Shown here one piece after another: positions 46,740 to 57,850 of a stretch of DNA of 64,000 nt (position 1 is the first letter of the stretch; each line of letters begins with the position of its first letter). Origin of the DNA: Rhizomys pruinosus (Eukaryota; Chordata; Mammalia; Rodentia; Spalacidae); NCBI GenBank assembly GCA_009823505.1, contig VZQC01006590.1, positions 163,431 to 227,430 of the forward strand. The letters run 5' to 3'. The notes under the pieces were generated by a model that was not told where the DNA came from, did no database searches, and saw only the letters and a program-made list of their open reading frames with translations. The position numbers and the translations under genes are program-made.

Positions 46740-48675
46740 CAAAATTTTCCATTTAATTATGCAAGGTTCCCTCTGACATCCCTAATCCCCAACACCCCTC
46801 TCTCGCCCTGTCCAAACTCCCTCCTACTACCTGATTTCAAGTGTCCCCATTATCTACACACTTCTGGACAATAGCACCCACTTCCCACTCTCCCCTCTCA
46901 TCTGAGCTCCATCCTTCTCCACCACTATGGACACTTGCATGTCCCTCCTTCCTCCCCTCCTATCCCCAAATTCCCACTTTCCTCACATCCTTCCCTGGTT
47001 AAGATCAAGAATGAGGGAGAACATCTGTCCCCTTCTCTTCATTTGTGTTACTTCACTTAGTATAATAATCTCTAGTTCCATAAATTTACCAGCAAATTTC
47101 ATAATTTTATCTTTTATTACTGCAGAATAGAACTCCATTGTGTAAATGTACCACAATATGTCATATTCTTTCAATCAGTTGGAGGGAAACTTAGGCTTCG
47201 TTTCCATCTTATTGGAACGAAGAGAGACAGCACACAACGTGTTATTGTTCCAGGTATCTCTAAAGTAGTATGATGTCCTTCTGGGTATACACCAAGAAGT
47301 GGTGAAACTGGATCAGTTTGGATAGATCATTTTCAGTTTTTGAGATTCTATACACAGCTTTCCATACTGTTTGCATGAGTTGCATTTCTCACCAGCAGTA
47401 AAGAGCATCTTCCCCTTCTCCACCTCTGGTTATTTTGACATCTTTTTTTTTTCCTTGGACCTTAGCCACCCTGACTGGAGTAAGATGGAAAATTAAAGTG
47501 ATATATATATTATATATAATAAATATATTATTAAGTATATATCATACTATATAAGCATTTAATTTTTCTTTGCCGCTCTATTACCCCTGTAAACCACTTG
47601 TTCCATCAATCCTCCATCCCTAGTTAAAGCACTTCTTCCTTTCCCCATTTTCTCATTAATAATACCTGTGCTTCTAACTGCTATTTAGCAGATCTTTTCT
47701 TTTCCTTTTTAAGTTAACCAAATTAGCTAAATGGATAATTTTATTACTATATATATATATATATATATATATATCACACTTTATTTTCTTTATTTTGAGA
47801 GCTCTCCTTCGTTCAGGTCTTATAGTCAATATATTTTTATGTGCTCATTCATTTGTCTGGTTTTCTGGGTTTTTTTTTTTTTTTTTTGAGTTCTTTGTAT
47901 ATCCTGGGTATTATCTTTTGTGTATATAGCTGGTAAAGATTTTCTCCCTCTCAGGGGTTTCCTCTTTACTTCCTTGATTGTTTCTTTAGCTCTACAGAAG
48001 CTTCGTAGTTTTACAAGGTCCCACTTGTTGATTGTCGACCTTAATTCCTGAGCAACTAGTGTCTAAAAGTCCTTTTCTATAGCTATAACTTTATAGGGTA
48101 CTGCTTATGTTTTCTTCTAGAAGTTTCAGAGTTTCAGATTTTATGTTGAGGTCTTTGGTCCATTTGGAGTTGATTTTTGTGCAGAATGAAAGCAAAAACT
48201 TCAATTTTATTCTTCTGCAGGTGAAGATCCAGCTTTGCCTGAACCATGTGCTTTTTCTCCACTGTGTGTCTTGACATCATTGTCAATATCAGGTTGTTGA
48301 AACTGCATGCTCTCATGTTTGGGTCTTGTATTGTGTTCCATTGATCTATGTATCTATTTTTCTGCCAGTACCATGCTGGTTTTATAACTAGAGCTCTGCA
48401 ATATAACCCAAGATCTGATATTGTGATATTTGCCAGCGTTGTTTCTTTTTGCCCAAGATTTCGTTGGACAACCCAGGTCTTTTATATTTCCATATGAATT
48501 TCAGTGTGATTTTTTCATAGCTCTATGAAGAATGTCATGGGTATTTTAATTGGCATTGGACTGAATCTATAGTTTGCTTTTGGTAAGATTCTCATTTTCA
48601 CAATATTAATTCTAAAAAGCCATGAGCAGGGTAGGTCTTTCATCTCCAAGTGTCTTCTATCTTTTTTTCTTTAAA
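46740..48675 (-). mobile_element. L1 relic (ORF2 and 3' UTR), interrupted
   Basis: On the minus strand it runs from ORF2 (near 48675) to the ORF2 C-terminus (47174 to 46983, with MWYIYTMEFYSAVIKD-like sequence) and a 3' UTR to 46740. ORF2 order breaks between about 47497 and 47840, where L1 3' UTR-like sequence and a TA repeat sit instead. Many stops. The B2 at 46481-46716 lies at its 3' side. Confidence 0.8.
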
Positions 48676-48955
48676 GGTGTAAATTCCCTGCACTTATATC
48701 TTGTAGAGTACTATCTATAATTTCTTTTAACAGTTTCAGCCATTCAGGCTTCACAGTGGGGTCTTGGATCCATCTGGAGTTAACTTTTCTGGGTATAAAA
48801 AGAAAGAAAGATCTGCAAATAGCAGTTAGAAGCCAGGTATTATTAATGAGAAAATGGGGAAAGGAAGAAGTGCTTTAACTAGGGATGGAGTAGGAAGGGT
48901 TTACAGGGGTATAGAGCGGAAAGAAAAATAATGCTTAAATGGTATGATAAATCAG
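47553..48955. repeat. ~155-bp inverted repeat around a 1.1 kb L1 segment
   Basis: Bases 47553-47707 are, in reverse complement, nearly identical to 48797-48955, including 'attaatgagaaaatggggaa' and 'gtgctttaactagggatgga'. The arms differ by a few substitutions, several one-base gaps and one gap of about 10 bases. The right arm is the start of the plus-strand 3' UTR of the neighbouring L1. Confidence 0.85.
47741..47774. repeat. (TA)n microsatellite
   Basis: About 16 TA units inside the interruption of the L1 relic. Confidence 0.92.
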
Positions 48956-50225
48956 AGGAAAATGAATTAGTCCAAAGTCCTACTGAGAAATACATATACA
49001 ATCAATATACAAATGCATGTGTATAGCTGAATGCTAAATAACAACAACAACAAAAAAAAAACTGCCAGATAGGAGAACCAACAGCTTCAAGCTGTTGGTG
49101 AATGTACTCTAAGAGACTTCCAAAATAACACAGGCCCTAGATTTCCTCCCAGAAATTGAAGGTAATACCCTGTTGTTGAAGACAAGCCAAAGTTCAAATA
49201 GGGGACTTAGACCAATAAAGCTATAACTGACTTGGAAGCCTCCTCCCTGAAGATAATCTCATGACATCAGAGGATACTGTACACACTGACAAGGGAGGAA
49301 ACAAACAATAACCCTACCCAGCTGTGATGACTGGCCCACAAGCTACTGCTATTGTTATAGTGAGATTTTTATCTTGGAAGCAATCAACAGCTGTCTAATT
49401 GGAATTGACTGGGAGAGAACTGCAAAGATAAGTAACTACACATTGGTGGAAAAACTTACATTTCACACTAATTTCTAGACCAACATGATTTTTTACTTTA
49501 TTCTAAATATGCATTCTCATATTTATAGAAAAGTGTACCTTTGGCCCCTCATTAAAGGAGTTTCTATTTGAAACAGATAGACACTATTCCATAGTTATGG
49601 AACTCATCTCGGAGTTATGTAATGAGAATAAGAATCTCTGAGATACTTTACTGTAAGAGATCCATCCTCATTTAAACAACTACTAATAGGAAGAATGCAT
49701 CTCTCAACTCTCACCAGAGAAGTTTCCATATACAGCAGATTGTGATTAACACAGAAATCCAGAATTTGAACATGTACAAAAAACAAGAGGCCACAGGGTG
49801 CTTATCCTTGAATAGAACATCTATTTAAAACCAAGGCTTAGGTATCATTAAGGAAGAGGAGGCAAAAAGATTATAAGAACCAAAGATGATAGATGACCAC
49901 ATGGAAACAGAGTCTTCTAGGTCAGTTACTCATATGAAGTCACAGCAATAGAGACCATATGCACAAACACTATTCAAGCTCAAACCAGACAAAAGTTCAC
50001 CTAGACAAGGGGAAGTGGGTAAGAATTACCAATCCAATCTAAGGAACTTTTGGAAATTAGGCTATTGTGAGGGGGAAAAGCCAGTGTCTTACAGGTATGG
50101 GACTCTTGGTGGGCAGATAGGGGAGGGGTAGGGAGTAGTAGTGGGAGGTGGGCAGATAAGGGAGGGGATCAAAATATTAACAAACTGTATTATATGAAAA
50201 TCATAAACATTCAATAAGAATGGCA
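48676..50225 (+). mobile_element. L1 with inverted 5' segment and long 3' UTR
   Basis: Bases 48676-48796 read as minus-strand ORF2 and duplicate the region already present at about 48060-48190, so they belong to a second copy. From 48797 the strand switches to a plus-strand Lx-like 3' UTR that continues to an A-rich end near 50215. This arrangement fits a 5' inversion formed during insertion (twin priming). I could not find target duplications. Confidence 0.6.
49077..49099. repeat. 11-bp stem hairpin within L1 3' UTR
   Basis: 'accaacagctt' is followed after one base by its exact reverse complement. The related copy at 59717-59760 has different, non-palindromic sequence at this point. Confidence 0.9.
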
Positions 50226-51542
50226 TAAGGGGAGACATTTATTCGTATTTTGGTTCAGGCATGTTTATGATAATTTTCTTCACATTGCTTTAATCAGCTC
50301 TAAAGGACAAAAAAGCACTGGTTCTCAATTCATTCAACCATGTGTTGCTTAATTAGAATTTTATGATTCAAGCATTACTAACAGAAGAAGGCACAAAACG
50401 CGGGAAAAAGAGAAAGAGAAAAAGATCAAACAGAGAGAGAATTGGAGAGAGAAGAACAAAGAGGAGAAGGCAGAGGAGGAAATAAAGGAGGGCTGGAAGG
50501 AGAAAGAGAGATTGATATCTTAGAGTTAACATGGCCTAATTATCATATTACAGATGGATAAACGACCCACAGTGGAAATTTTCTTCTGCATATCTTTATC
50601 TACAAGTTGGAATAAGTTACTATAATGAGTAGAACATTCTCTTAACATAAAATTAGGGATAGAAGATTGTTTATAATCTTAATATATGAGAGTTTTCTTA
50701 ACGAAGATGCTAGGAAATTTATGTAAGTTTCCAACCCACACAAATCTATCTAGGTACAAAAGACCATGCTCACAGATATCAATAGCTTCTTAGAAAAGGA
50801 GTAATGGAAAAGATGCAGCAGCAGGAAACATCCCACCCTGTATAGGGGCCTGGGCATCTTCATGTGCATGCCAGATCTTATACTAGTCATCTAAAATAAT
50901 GGTAGTAGTTAAAAACCTTCTTTTCACAGCAGACATTTTGATGAGTTATTCCATAAAACACATAATAACATGCACTTGACAACCAGTGATAAAGTGATGA
51001 GCTGGTACTCCTGGAGATGATTGTCAGAGCCAGAAGAAGTTGTGAGGTCTAGCGACTGAACACAACCTATGCATCCTTTCTTTGATAAATATGCTGCTAT
51101 TTTAAACTTCTAAAACCTTGCCAGTAAGAAACAAGAATCTTCTAGAAGCAACCTAGTCTGAAGTCTAATTTATAGGTTCCCATTAGTATGGAGCTCTATT
51201 ACTAATGAAAATACAACTCTTAATTAATATTTTAAACTTCTCGATAAAAGCACACATTAACATATGAAGCTCTCTAATGACTGTTACTCAAAATGCTTAA
51301 ACCTTACATCTTTATTAAAAATTCTGATTATAATCTGAAACATGTTATAATACCTCTCAGTGGGCAGCAAAGTTACTTCATACAATATTTTTAGAAAATG
51401 TTACATTCAGTGATGTAAGAGTTAATTGGATATTCACAATTTTTAATTTACATCCATTTCAAAGTATATATTACTGCTCATTAATTAAATTATGAAAAGT
51501 TATATAAATCTATTGATATGTCATTCTGTAAGAAAAATGTCA
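50226..51542. other. Unassigned DNA with a purine-rich stretch
   Basis: A G/A-rich stretch lies at 50395-50515. Otherwise AT-rich without a recognised repeat or exon. Confidence 0.45.
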
Positions 51543-51742
51543 GGGCTGGAGAGATGGCTCAGAGGTTAAGAGCAATGACTGCTCTTGCAGAAGACCCAGG
51601 TTCAGTTCTCAGCACCCATATGGTGGCTAAGAACTTTCTTTAACTCCAGTTCCAGGGGAATCTGACGCCCTCTTCTGACCTCAGCAGCATTGCACAACAT
51701 GGGTGCACCAACCTACATGCAGACATTATACTCATACACATA
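51543..51742 (+). mobile_element. B2 SINE
   Basis: 'gtcagggctggagagatggc', 'cccaggttcagttctcagca' and 'ttccaggggaatctgacgcc' in B2 order. The tail has expanded into GAAA units. Confidence 0.95.
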
Positions 51743-51746
51743 AAAA

Positions 51747-51813
<67 letters not shown>
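51743..51813. repeat. (GAAA)n microsatellite from a B2 tail
   Basis: About 17 GAAA units directly follow the B2. Confidence 0.96.
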
Positions 51814-52299
51814 GTTAGGTGCTTAATTATGAAGGGTTGAGCATATTTTCATTTTAGATTAAAACCTATAATTTTAAATAACAAAGATAGAGCTTGCCAT
51901 TATCAAGCTAAAAGTATCAGTATTTAGGACAGGCAGCTTAACAATACTTATCAATTTCTTCCATACTGATTCTTCCAATAATAAGAAAAGCTCTCTGTGC
52001 TGAGATTTAAGTCTATCCTTTGAAGAACATTAAGCTCTCCCACAACAACCCATGAGAGCTTTTGCTCACAAAATCTAATTTAGCTCTTTGGGTCAGGGAC
52101 ATAATCAGCTGCAGTTGGAGGATGCACTCTGCAGGGGCAGAGCTGAAAGAAAGGGACAATTCTGTACAGGAAATTCATTCCAGCTCACAAGGAAAGAGAG
52201 CATTGACATGCACAGGAAGAAATCTATTTCAGTCAGGATGTTTAATAGATACAAAATATACTGTCTAGGAATTGAGGTGTTGTCTTTCTCTGGGATTTT
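51814..52299. other. Unassigned DNA
   Basis: No recognised repeat or exon. Overlapping frames of about 60-100 codons are present on both strands near 52062-52399 and have no motif. Confidence 0.4.
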
Positions 52300-52432
52300 A
52301 AATTTCATTTTAATTTTTCTGATGGAGTCTCACCACATAGCTCCAATGAGACAGGAACTGATAAAGATACACCTACTTCTGCCTGCCCAGTGGTGCTGAG
52401 ATCAAAGGCATGTGCCACCACAGCCAACTTAA
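52300..52432 (-). mobile_element. B1 SINE, strongly diverged
   Basis: Plus strand has 'tctgatggagtctcaccaca', 'acacctacttctgcctgccc' and 'ggcatgtgccaccacagcca' in B1 antisense order. Confidence 0.65.
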
Positions 52433-53036
52433 ATTGTTTTAATATAAGGCTCCTACAGCCAATCTTACTCCAGTCTGTCCTCAAACTCAAGATTTCCCTG
52501 GTTAACTTCCCCAGTGCACTGGCATATTTGAGGGCAAGCTTGCACCACCATGCTTGTCAATTGTTATGTTTCCTGTTGCTCTGGGTTGTTTTATGATAGA
52601 TATCAGTGTAGGTAGTCATCCATTACTGAAATGTATACTTTTGACAAATCTCTAAAGTTCCAGGACTGATACCAAGTGCAAGGATGCAGAAATAAATTTT
52701 TATACTCTAGTGAACACAGCAGATAGCTAAGCAAATATTTCAATTATGTTTCACAAGTATTATCTACAATGTATGATTGTGGCAAAACTGAAGTCATTTA
52801 TTTTACTGAAGATAAATAGAAGAATAGGAGAGGGAAATTTCCACAAATAATAAATTGGAAATTTTTAACATATATTCAAATTAGCCAAAATATAAAAATA
52901 ACCAAGAATAGCATTTGACTCATTGTGCATGACACAGTAAGTGCCTTACACTAATTATGTTTGTGCTCTCCATGATTAGCTCTGACTCAGACACTTCTGT
53001 CATCTCCACTTTGCATATGCTAGTCTGAAGCAAAAA

Positions 53037-53075
<39 letters not shown>

Positions 53076-53547
53076 AGTTTGCAAAATCACCCAGTGTCCT
53101 GTAGAGTGGAATTAGGATGCTGACATGGGCCAAGGGTGCCAAGAGATATCTAGCATGGAAGGAAGAGGGTGTTGCTCAGACCAGAACCTTTCATAAACCA
53201 GAGGCCCACAACAGCATGAAGGAATTCAGCACTCTGAGAATAGGGTCTGTGTGGGGAGAAGCAATCTTGGACAGAGGAAAGAGCCCTCTGTTGGCAAACA
53301 GCACAGAAAATTAGGAGTGTAACCCAGAAGACCAGGCAGAAAAGGATCTGCCAAGTCACGTGGGATAGGGGCCTACCAAGGATACTCATGAGAAAATAGT
53401 TAGAAGTTACAGGCAGAGTAAATATGTCATCAAGGCAGAAAAAGACCAAGGTGGCTTCTTGATATTCAACATGGAGATCATGCCATTCCTGGCCAGGCTT
53501 AGAGCGGAAAGTGTGAAGTCATTTTCAAGGAGCCAGAACCTCAGAAT
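52433..53547. other. Unassigned DNA with an (AATA)n repeat
   Basis: The only structure seen is about 11 AATA units at 53033-53078. Overlapping frames of 65 and 99 codons on opposite strands near 53117-53449 have no motif. Confidence 0.5.
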
Positions 53548-53588
53548 TAGTTAGCTCTTAACCACTAAGACATCTCTCCTTTTTATGG

Positions 53589-53622
<34 letters not shown>
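53548..53622 (-). mobile_element. B2 head fragment followed by (TTA)n
   Basis: 'agctcttaaccactaagaca' plus 'tctctcc' is the reverse complement of the B2 head. A TTA run of about 10 units follows at 53593-53622. Confidence 0.7.
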
Positions 53623-53624
<2 letters not shown>

Positions 53625-53730
53625 TCAGGGTTTCACTATGTAGCTAAGGCTGCCCTTTACCTCATTATCCTCCTTCCTCAACCACAAAGGCTGGTATCTA
53701 GGGTCTGTACCTGCATGTTTGGCTTCATGG
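53623..53730 (-). mobile_element. B1-like relic
   Basis: 'cagggtttcactatgtagct' and the following body match B1 antisense with heavy divergence. Confidence 0.55.
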
Positions 53731-53786
53731 CTATTTTATTTTATTTTATTTTATTTTATTTTATTTTATTTTATTTTATTTTATTT
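53731..53786. repeat. (TTTTA)n microsatellite
   Basis: About 11 TTTTA units at the tail of the next B1 copy. Confidence 0.95.
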
Positions 53787-53934
53787 TTTGCTGTTTTCAA
53801 GACAGTGTCTCCCTATAGCCTCAGCTGTCCTGGAACTCACTCTGTAGACCAGGCTGGCCTTGAACTCACAAAGATCCTCCTGCCTCTGCCTCCCAAGTGC
53901 TAGGATTAAAGGTGTGCACCACCACGCCCAGCTA
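53787..53934 (-). mobile_element. B1 SINE, full length
   Basis: Plus strand order is 'tttcaagacagtgtctccct', 'agaccaggctggccttgaac', 'tcccaagtgctaggattaaa', 'gtgcaccaccacgcccagct'. Well preserved. Confidence 0.95.
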
Positions 53935-54949
53935 CAAGGAGTTATCTAGAGGGTTTGATAAAAGCTGCACGCATTTATTAGAAGTTTCTCTGAAAGTGGA
54001 TGCTACTTACCAAGCAAATAAGAATCATACAGACTCAGAGGAGGAACCGAATTCTACCATTTGGGTGTAGCATTCAAATTGCTCAAATAATATTAGCAGT
54101 ATTCCCATCATATGTGCCAAAGAACAAATTAAGCATATGTTTAAAGGGTAAAGAGAGCCTCAGTGGAAAAATTATAGATAGAAGCTGAGTATTTATTATC
54201 AGCACCTTATGTGGAATAACATCTGCAACTGGGCTGTGACATTTAAGGGCCCTGAGTTGTTGGAGTATTTATCTACCTATGCATGATGGGCTCAGAAACA
54301 GAAGAAGAATTTAAGATGAGATTTTTCAGGATGGCACCTTTTCTTAATTTATAACAAGATTTACCTACTGACCTATGTTTTGAATAAATTACAACCTCAA
54401 GGTGACATTCAACATCCATGAGAAAGCATTTAAAAAAGCCCAGTGAGATAGCCAATGCACACTGTAGATTTCCCTTAAATACTATCCCGTGATTCATTTA
54501 ATTAGCATGAAAAATATATTTTATAAGTTTCTACCATTGAATCCAACAGATCAGTGTCTGCTGCAGAATTATCACTGTAGTGCCTGTACCCCAGCAGCAT
54601 GCCCTTCAATGAGGGAGGGCACTTCCATCAGGATTTTGACTTTTGGCACGTATCCTTATCTAGAAACAGCTATCTCTGGACTCAACTGTCGCTCAGTACT
54701 TCCATGCAGGCCAGAGAATGGAACTGCATGTTTATATGAGGATAGCTTATGTCAGCACTTCACTACAAACTTGTAGTATGAAGGAAAGACATCTACTTAA
54801 CATATCTATCCTTCCCAATTGTAAAATTATAATAAGAAAATGAAGGATTATACACTATTTTAAAACAGGATGTCAAGATTTCATTTGTACTGTGCATCAT
54901 TGTAACTCACTTATAAAGTGGTTCCCTAAACATTATTGTGCTACACGTC
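53935..54949. other. Unassigned DNA
   Basis: No recognised repeat. The 95-codon plus-strand frame at 54489-54776 is rich in cysteine but shows no family I recognise. Confidence 0.45.
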
Positions 54950-55205
54950 TTGACATATACACACAAGATACACATATACACATAGACAGCATCCTTAAAT
55001 GCAGCACACACATACACACAAACATATACACACAGTACATCTATGCACAAGTACACAGCAAACAGACATGCCACAGACCACAGAAGCACCAAAACATGTA
55101 CACAATGCACTACAGTATGCATACAAACATTTATATCCATATATCACACACATACCAAAAACATCTATACACAGACCATAAAAACTTGCATCCAAAATAC
55201 TGCAC
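54950..55205. repeat. Degenerate CA-rich, strand-asymmetric stretch
   Basis: About 250 bp of loosely repeated ACACA, CATACA and ATACACA sequence, rich in A and C on the plus strand. It yields threonine/histidine-rich false frames on the plus strand and cysteine/valine-rich ones on the minus strand. It ends next to the inverted-repeat arm at 55213. Confidence 0.8.
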
Positions 55206-55212
55206 TTATATG

Positions 55213-55406
55213 ACCAGAAAAGGAAGTCCTCACACATATTAAAGCTTTAACCCTTTGCATGGTTTGATGTATGTCACTTAATGCTCTGGAGACTTGGTCC
55301 CCAGAGCAGCAGCATTAGGACCTCAGCTCTGAAGGAGCAGGTAATGCCATTAGGAATACACACAATGTAAAGAAAGGGTTTATGGTGTAATTCTTTTCTC
55401 CCTCTC

Positions 55407-55459
<53 letters not shown>

Positions 55460-55605
55460 CCTCTCTCAACTCCTCCCTCTCCCCCTCTCTCACCACTAGA
55501 TGGAGATTACACAGCAAGGAAACATTTAGAGATGCTGGATGAAAGTGACAGACTCTGGAAACTCAGTCCAGAAGCTTGAGCCATAAACTTTCAGCCTGTG
55601 AAATT
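55213..55605 (+). repeat. Left arm of a 3 kb inverted repeat
   Basis: The arm begins 'ccagaaaaggaagtcctcac' and includes 'acttggtccccagagcagca' (55282) and 'ctcagctctgaaggagcagg' (55323), a TC microsatellite (55409-55456), and ends near 'gccataaactttc' (55580). All of these occur in reverse complement in the right arm. Both arms may be copies of one unnamed rodent repeat. Confidence 0.85.
55409..55456. repeat. (TC)n microsatellite
   Basis: About 22 TC units, then C/T-rich sequence to about 55495. Its counterpart in the other arm is the G/A-rich tract at 57898-58030. Confidence 0.96.
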
Positions 55606-56609
55606 GCCACATCAGCCTAAAGGAGGCAAAAATGCTGTTTGAAAAACATGTATGCAAATGTGAAAATGTGAGTAGGCATATCCAGATCAGGGTAGATATT
55701 TCCACCCAGAAAATCAAAGGACAGGATAAAGTGCTTAAACTCCTCTCTATGCAGCTGACCCCAGTGTAAAGTACCAAGGGGCCAGAGCTTGAGATGTGAC
55801 CATCCCTATGAAACGGTTGGCTTTTTAGTTTTTTTCTTAGAAATAATGTGCTAATTTAGAAATACTGTGGCTTATTTTGAGATAAGAGGAAATTTAATTG
55901 GTTTGCATTCACTGAACTCCCTACAGGAAAATATTTGAAGTAAGCTCCTTATGATAGAGAACAGATAAATCCTGAAACTCTGCACAGTCCCAAGCTTGTC
56001 ACATCAAAAGTACCTGTCAAGACAAATTTTCCATAATAAAAGAACATTTCCCATGTGAGCTTCATCTCTCATCGGATATCCGATTTAAATGTGGTTTCAA
56101 ATCAGTTTTGGCAACATGAAAATCATATTTTAAGAAACAACTCAGTAAACAAATGGCAAATGAAATGTGCATTAGCATGGTAATTTTATATTTTTAGTTT
56201 AAAATGTAGTGTATTGCAGGACAGAGTGCCTTGCAGATCTGTTGGGTAACTGAACTAGTGTATAATGATGTGTCAGAAATAACTGCTGAGCTTGTTTTCT
56301 TTTGGAACTGCCAGATTGGTTAGCAGTCTTGCCCTGTTCCTATTTCAACACCTCACCCAACACTGCCATCTGTAAATCCAAGGGCGTGTTCATGCCATTG
56401 CCTAGAAGAAGTCTCATTTTCCTTAGTTGGAGAGTACCTTGGAATACAGAAGACAAAGAATGTGTCAGAACAGCACAGTAAGTTCTTGAGTGAAGTGGGG
56501 AAGGAATAGACAGAAGCAGACAGACATCTGTAGAATCAGCATTAGGGGTTCTAGTTTGCTTCTTACTTGGTCTTTGAGAAATGACCTCACTGTAGAGCTC
56601 AAGTCATCC
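55606..56609. other. Unassigned spacer of the inverted repeat
   Basis: About 1 kb of DNA between the arms, with no recognised repeat or exon. Confidence 0.45.
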
Positions 56610-56660
56610 TTCAGCTGGATAAGAAAGTTTATGGCTCAGGGTTCTAGAATGAGTTTCAAG
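56610..56660 (-). repeat. Inner end of the right inverted-repeat arm
   Basis: Reverse complement of 'gaaagtttatggctcagggt' and the next bases corresponds to the left arm near 55545-55592. It is separated from the rest of the right arm by the family X insertion. Confidence 0.65.
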
Positions 56661-57850
56661 GGTCTGTTGCTTTTTTTTTATTTTTTATTGATGCTTTGTG
56701 CATTTCATACATCATTTTCCAATTCAGTTCAGGCGTATTTCCCTTTCCCTTCCCCCCGACCCCCACCCCATCCCAGATCATGCATTCTGCCGTAACTTTT
56801 CTGCATCTTTCTGTTCTTTTTTGTTGTTGTTGTTGTTGTTTTGTTTTCATTTTTTTAACAATAAGTGATAATTTGTGAGTACAAGCATCCTTCATGTAAA
56901 ACCAATTTGCGAGCAGTTATGCCTAAACCCATACAGCTCATGGGTCCCACCATCCAGCGGGGGGGGCTTGTATGTTCAATCAAGTTGATCAAATGAGTGT
57001 CCAGTCTATATTGTTGTAGTTTCACCATTCACCCCAATCGCAGCCCTTACATTCTACCGCACCTCCTCTTCCGCAGATTGTTCCCTAGGCTTAGAAAAGG
57101 GGCACAGGTGGATGAGAAGCAAAACACTCTACTTTCTCTGGAGCTGTTGTCTTGGTCTATAGTCAATTCTGGCTGTTTTCTTTCATGGGCTGCCAGCTTG
57201 TCCAGGCATAACCTTTCAATCCTACTAATGAAGCACATGCAATTAGATATATAGGTATTTAAACAGTATAATATATAGCCTTTTGGTCCTACTAATGAAG
57301 CACTCGCAATTGGATATATAGGTATTTAAACATTACTAGTTGTTATGGTAGGTTACATTGGTATAGACACAGATGTTTGGATGGTATGTTAATCCATGAA
57401 TTACATTTTCTTCTGTTAAGTATGACAGGGTCATCGTGTGGTTTATAGCATCTCCTAACCATTAGAGGATGTAAGCTTGTGGCATCAGTCGTGGGTTATT
57501 CCTCCAAGGAGAGAGCCAATAGCCAATTAGATTTGGGATATACAGACATATGGCTGCCACTGCTGCACAGTACTTCCAGGCAGATGAGGTGTAGCTGGTG
57601 CTGATGGAGGAATCTTGCTTGACTCAAAGAGACCTATATTTGCTTTATTGGTTTAGTGGCCTTTGGTAACACTCTCTGGCATTCCAGAGGCCATCCGTAT
57701 GCTTGCAAGTGCGGTCTCCATATATCTTTCCCATGCTTATATCAGGTCTTCAACAGCAGGGCCTTATCGCCTCTCTTCCTGCAGATATCCCGGTTTGGAG
57801 GCAAGGAGCCTTTACCTTTTGTGGGGGCTTGGCCTGGTCTGTTGCTTTTT
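56661..57850 (-). mobile_element. Complete family X retroelement insertion, copy 3
   Basis: 'ggtctgttgcttttt' is present at 56661-56675 and 57836-57850, so 56676-57835 (1160 bp) inserted as one unit. The minus-strand 3' end carries AATAAA and an A-rich tail; the left side is therefore T-rich. Long target duplications and an A-tail indicate L1 machinery. It has no conserved reading frame. An 'ttgttgttgttg' run lies near 56820. It is the reference copy for those at 1275-2185 and 9430-10415 and the tail at 5745-5905. Confidence 0.93.
57221..57335. repeat. Internal 67-bp tandem duplication in family X copy 3
   Basis: Units start at 57221 and 57288; each begins 'cctactaatgaagcac' and includes 'gatatataggtatttaaaca'. 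Copies 1 and 2 have only one unit. Confidence 0.9.

Noticed and set aside
54489..54776. A cysteine-rich 95-codon frame resembling a small secreted protein.
   Set aside because: It lacks a convincing signal peptide and cysteine spacing of a known family, and there are no splice or promoter features.
54892..55242. Threonine/histidine- and cysteine-rich frames of 60-116 codons.
   Set aside because: They come from a degenerate CA-rich stretch; both strands are open because of its composition.
56997..57254. An 85-codon frame with a similar counterpart on the minus strand at 1750-2007.
   Set aside because: Similarity reflects the shared family X sequence. The frame is broken in copy 2 and has no start or motif that suggests selection.
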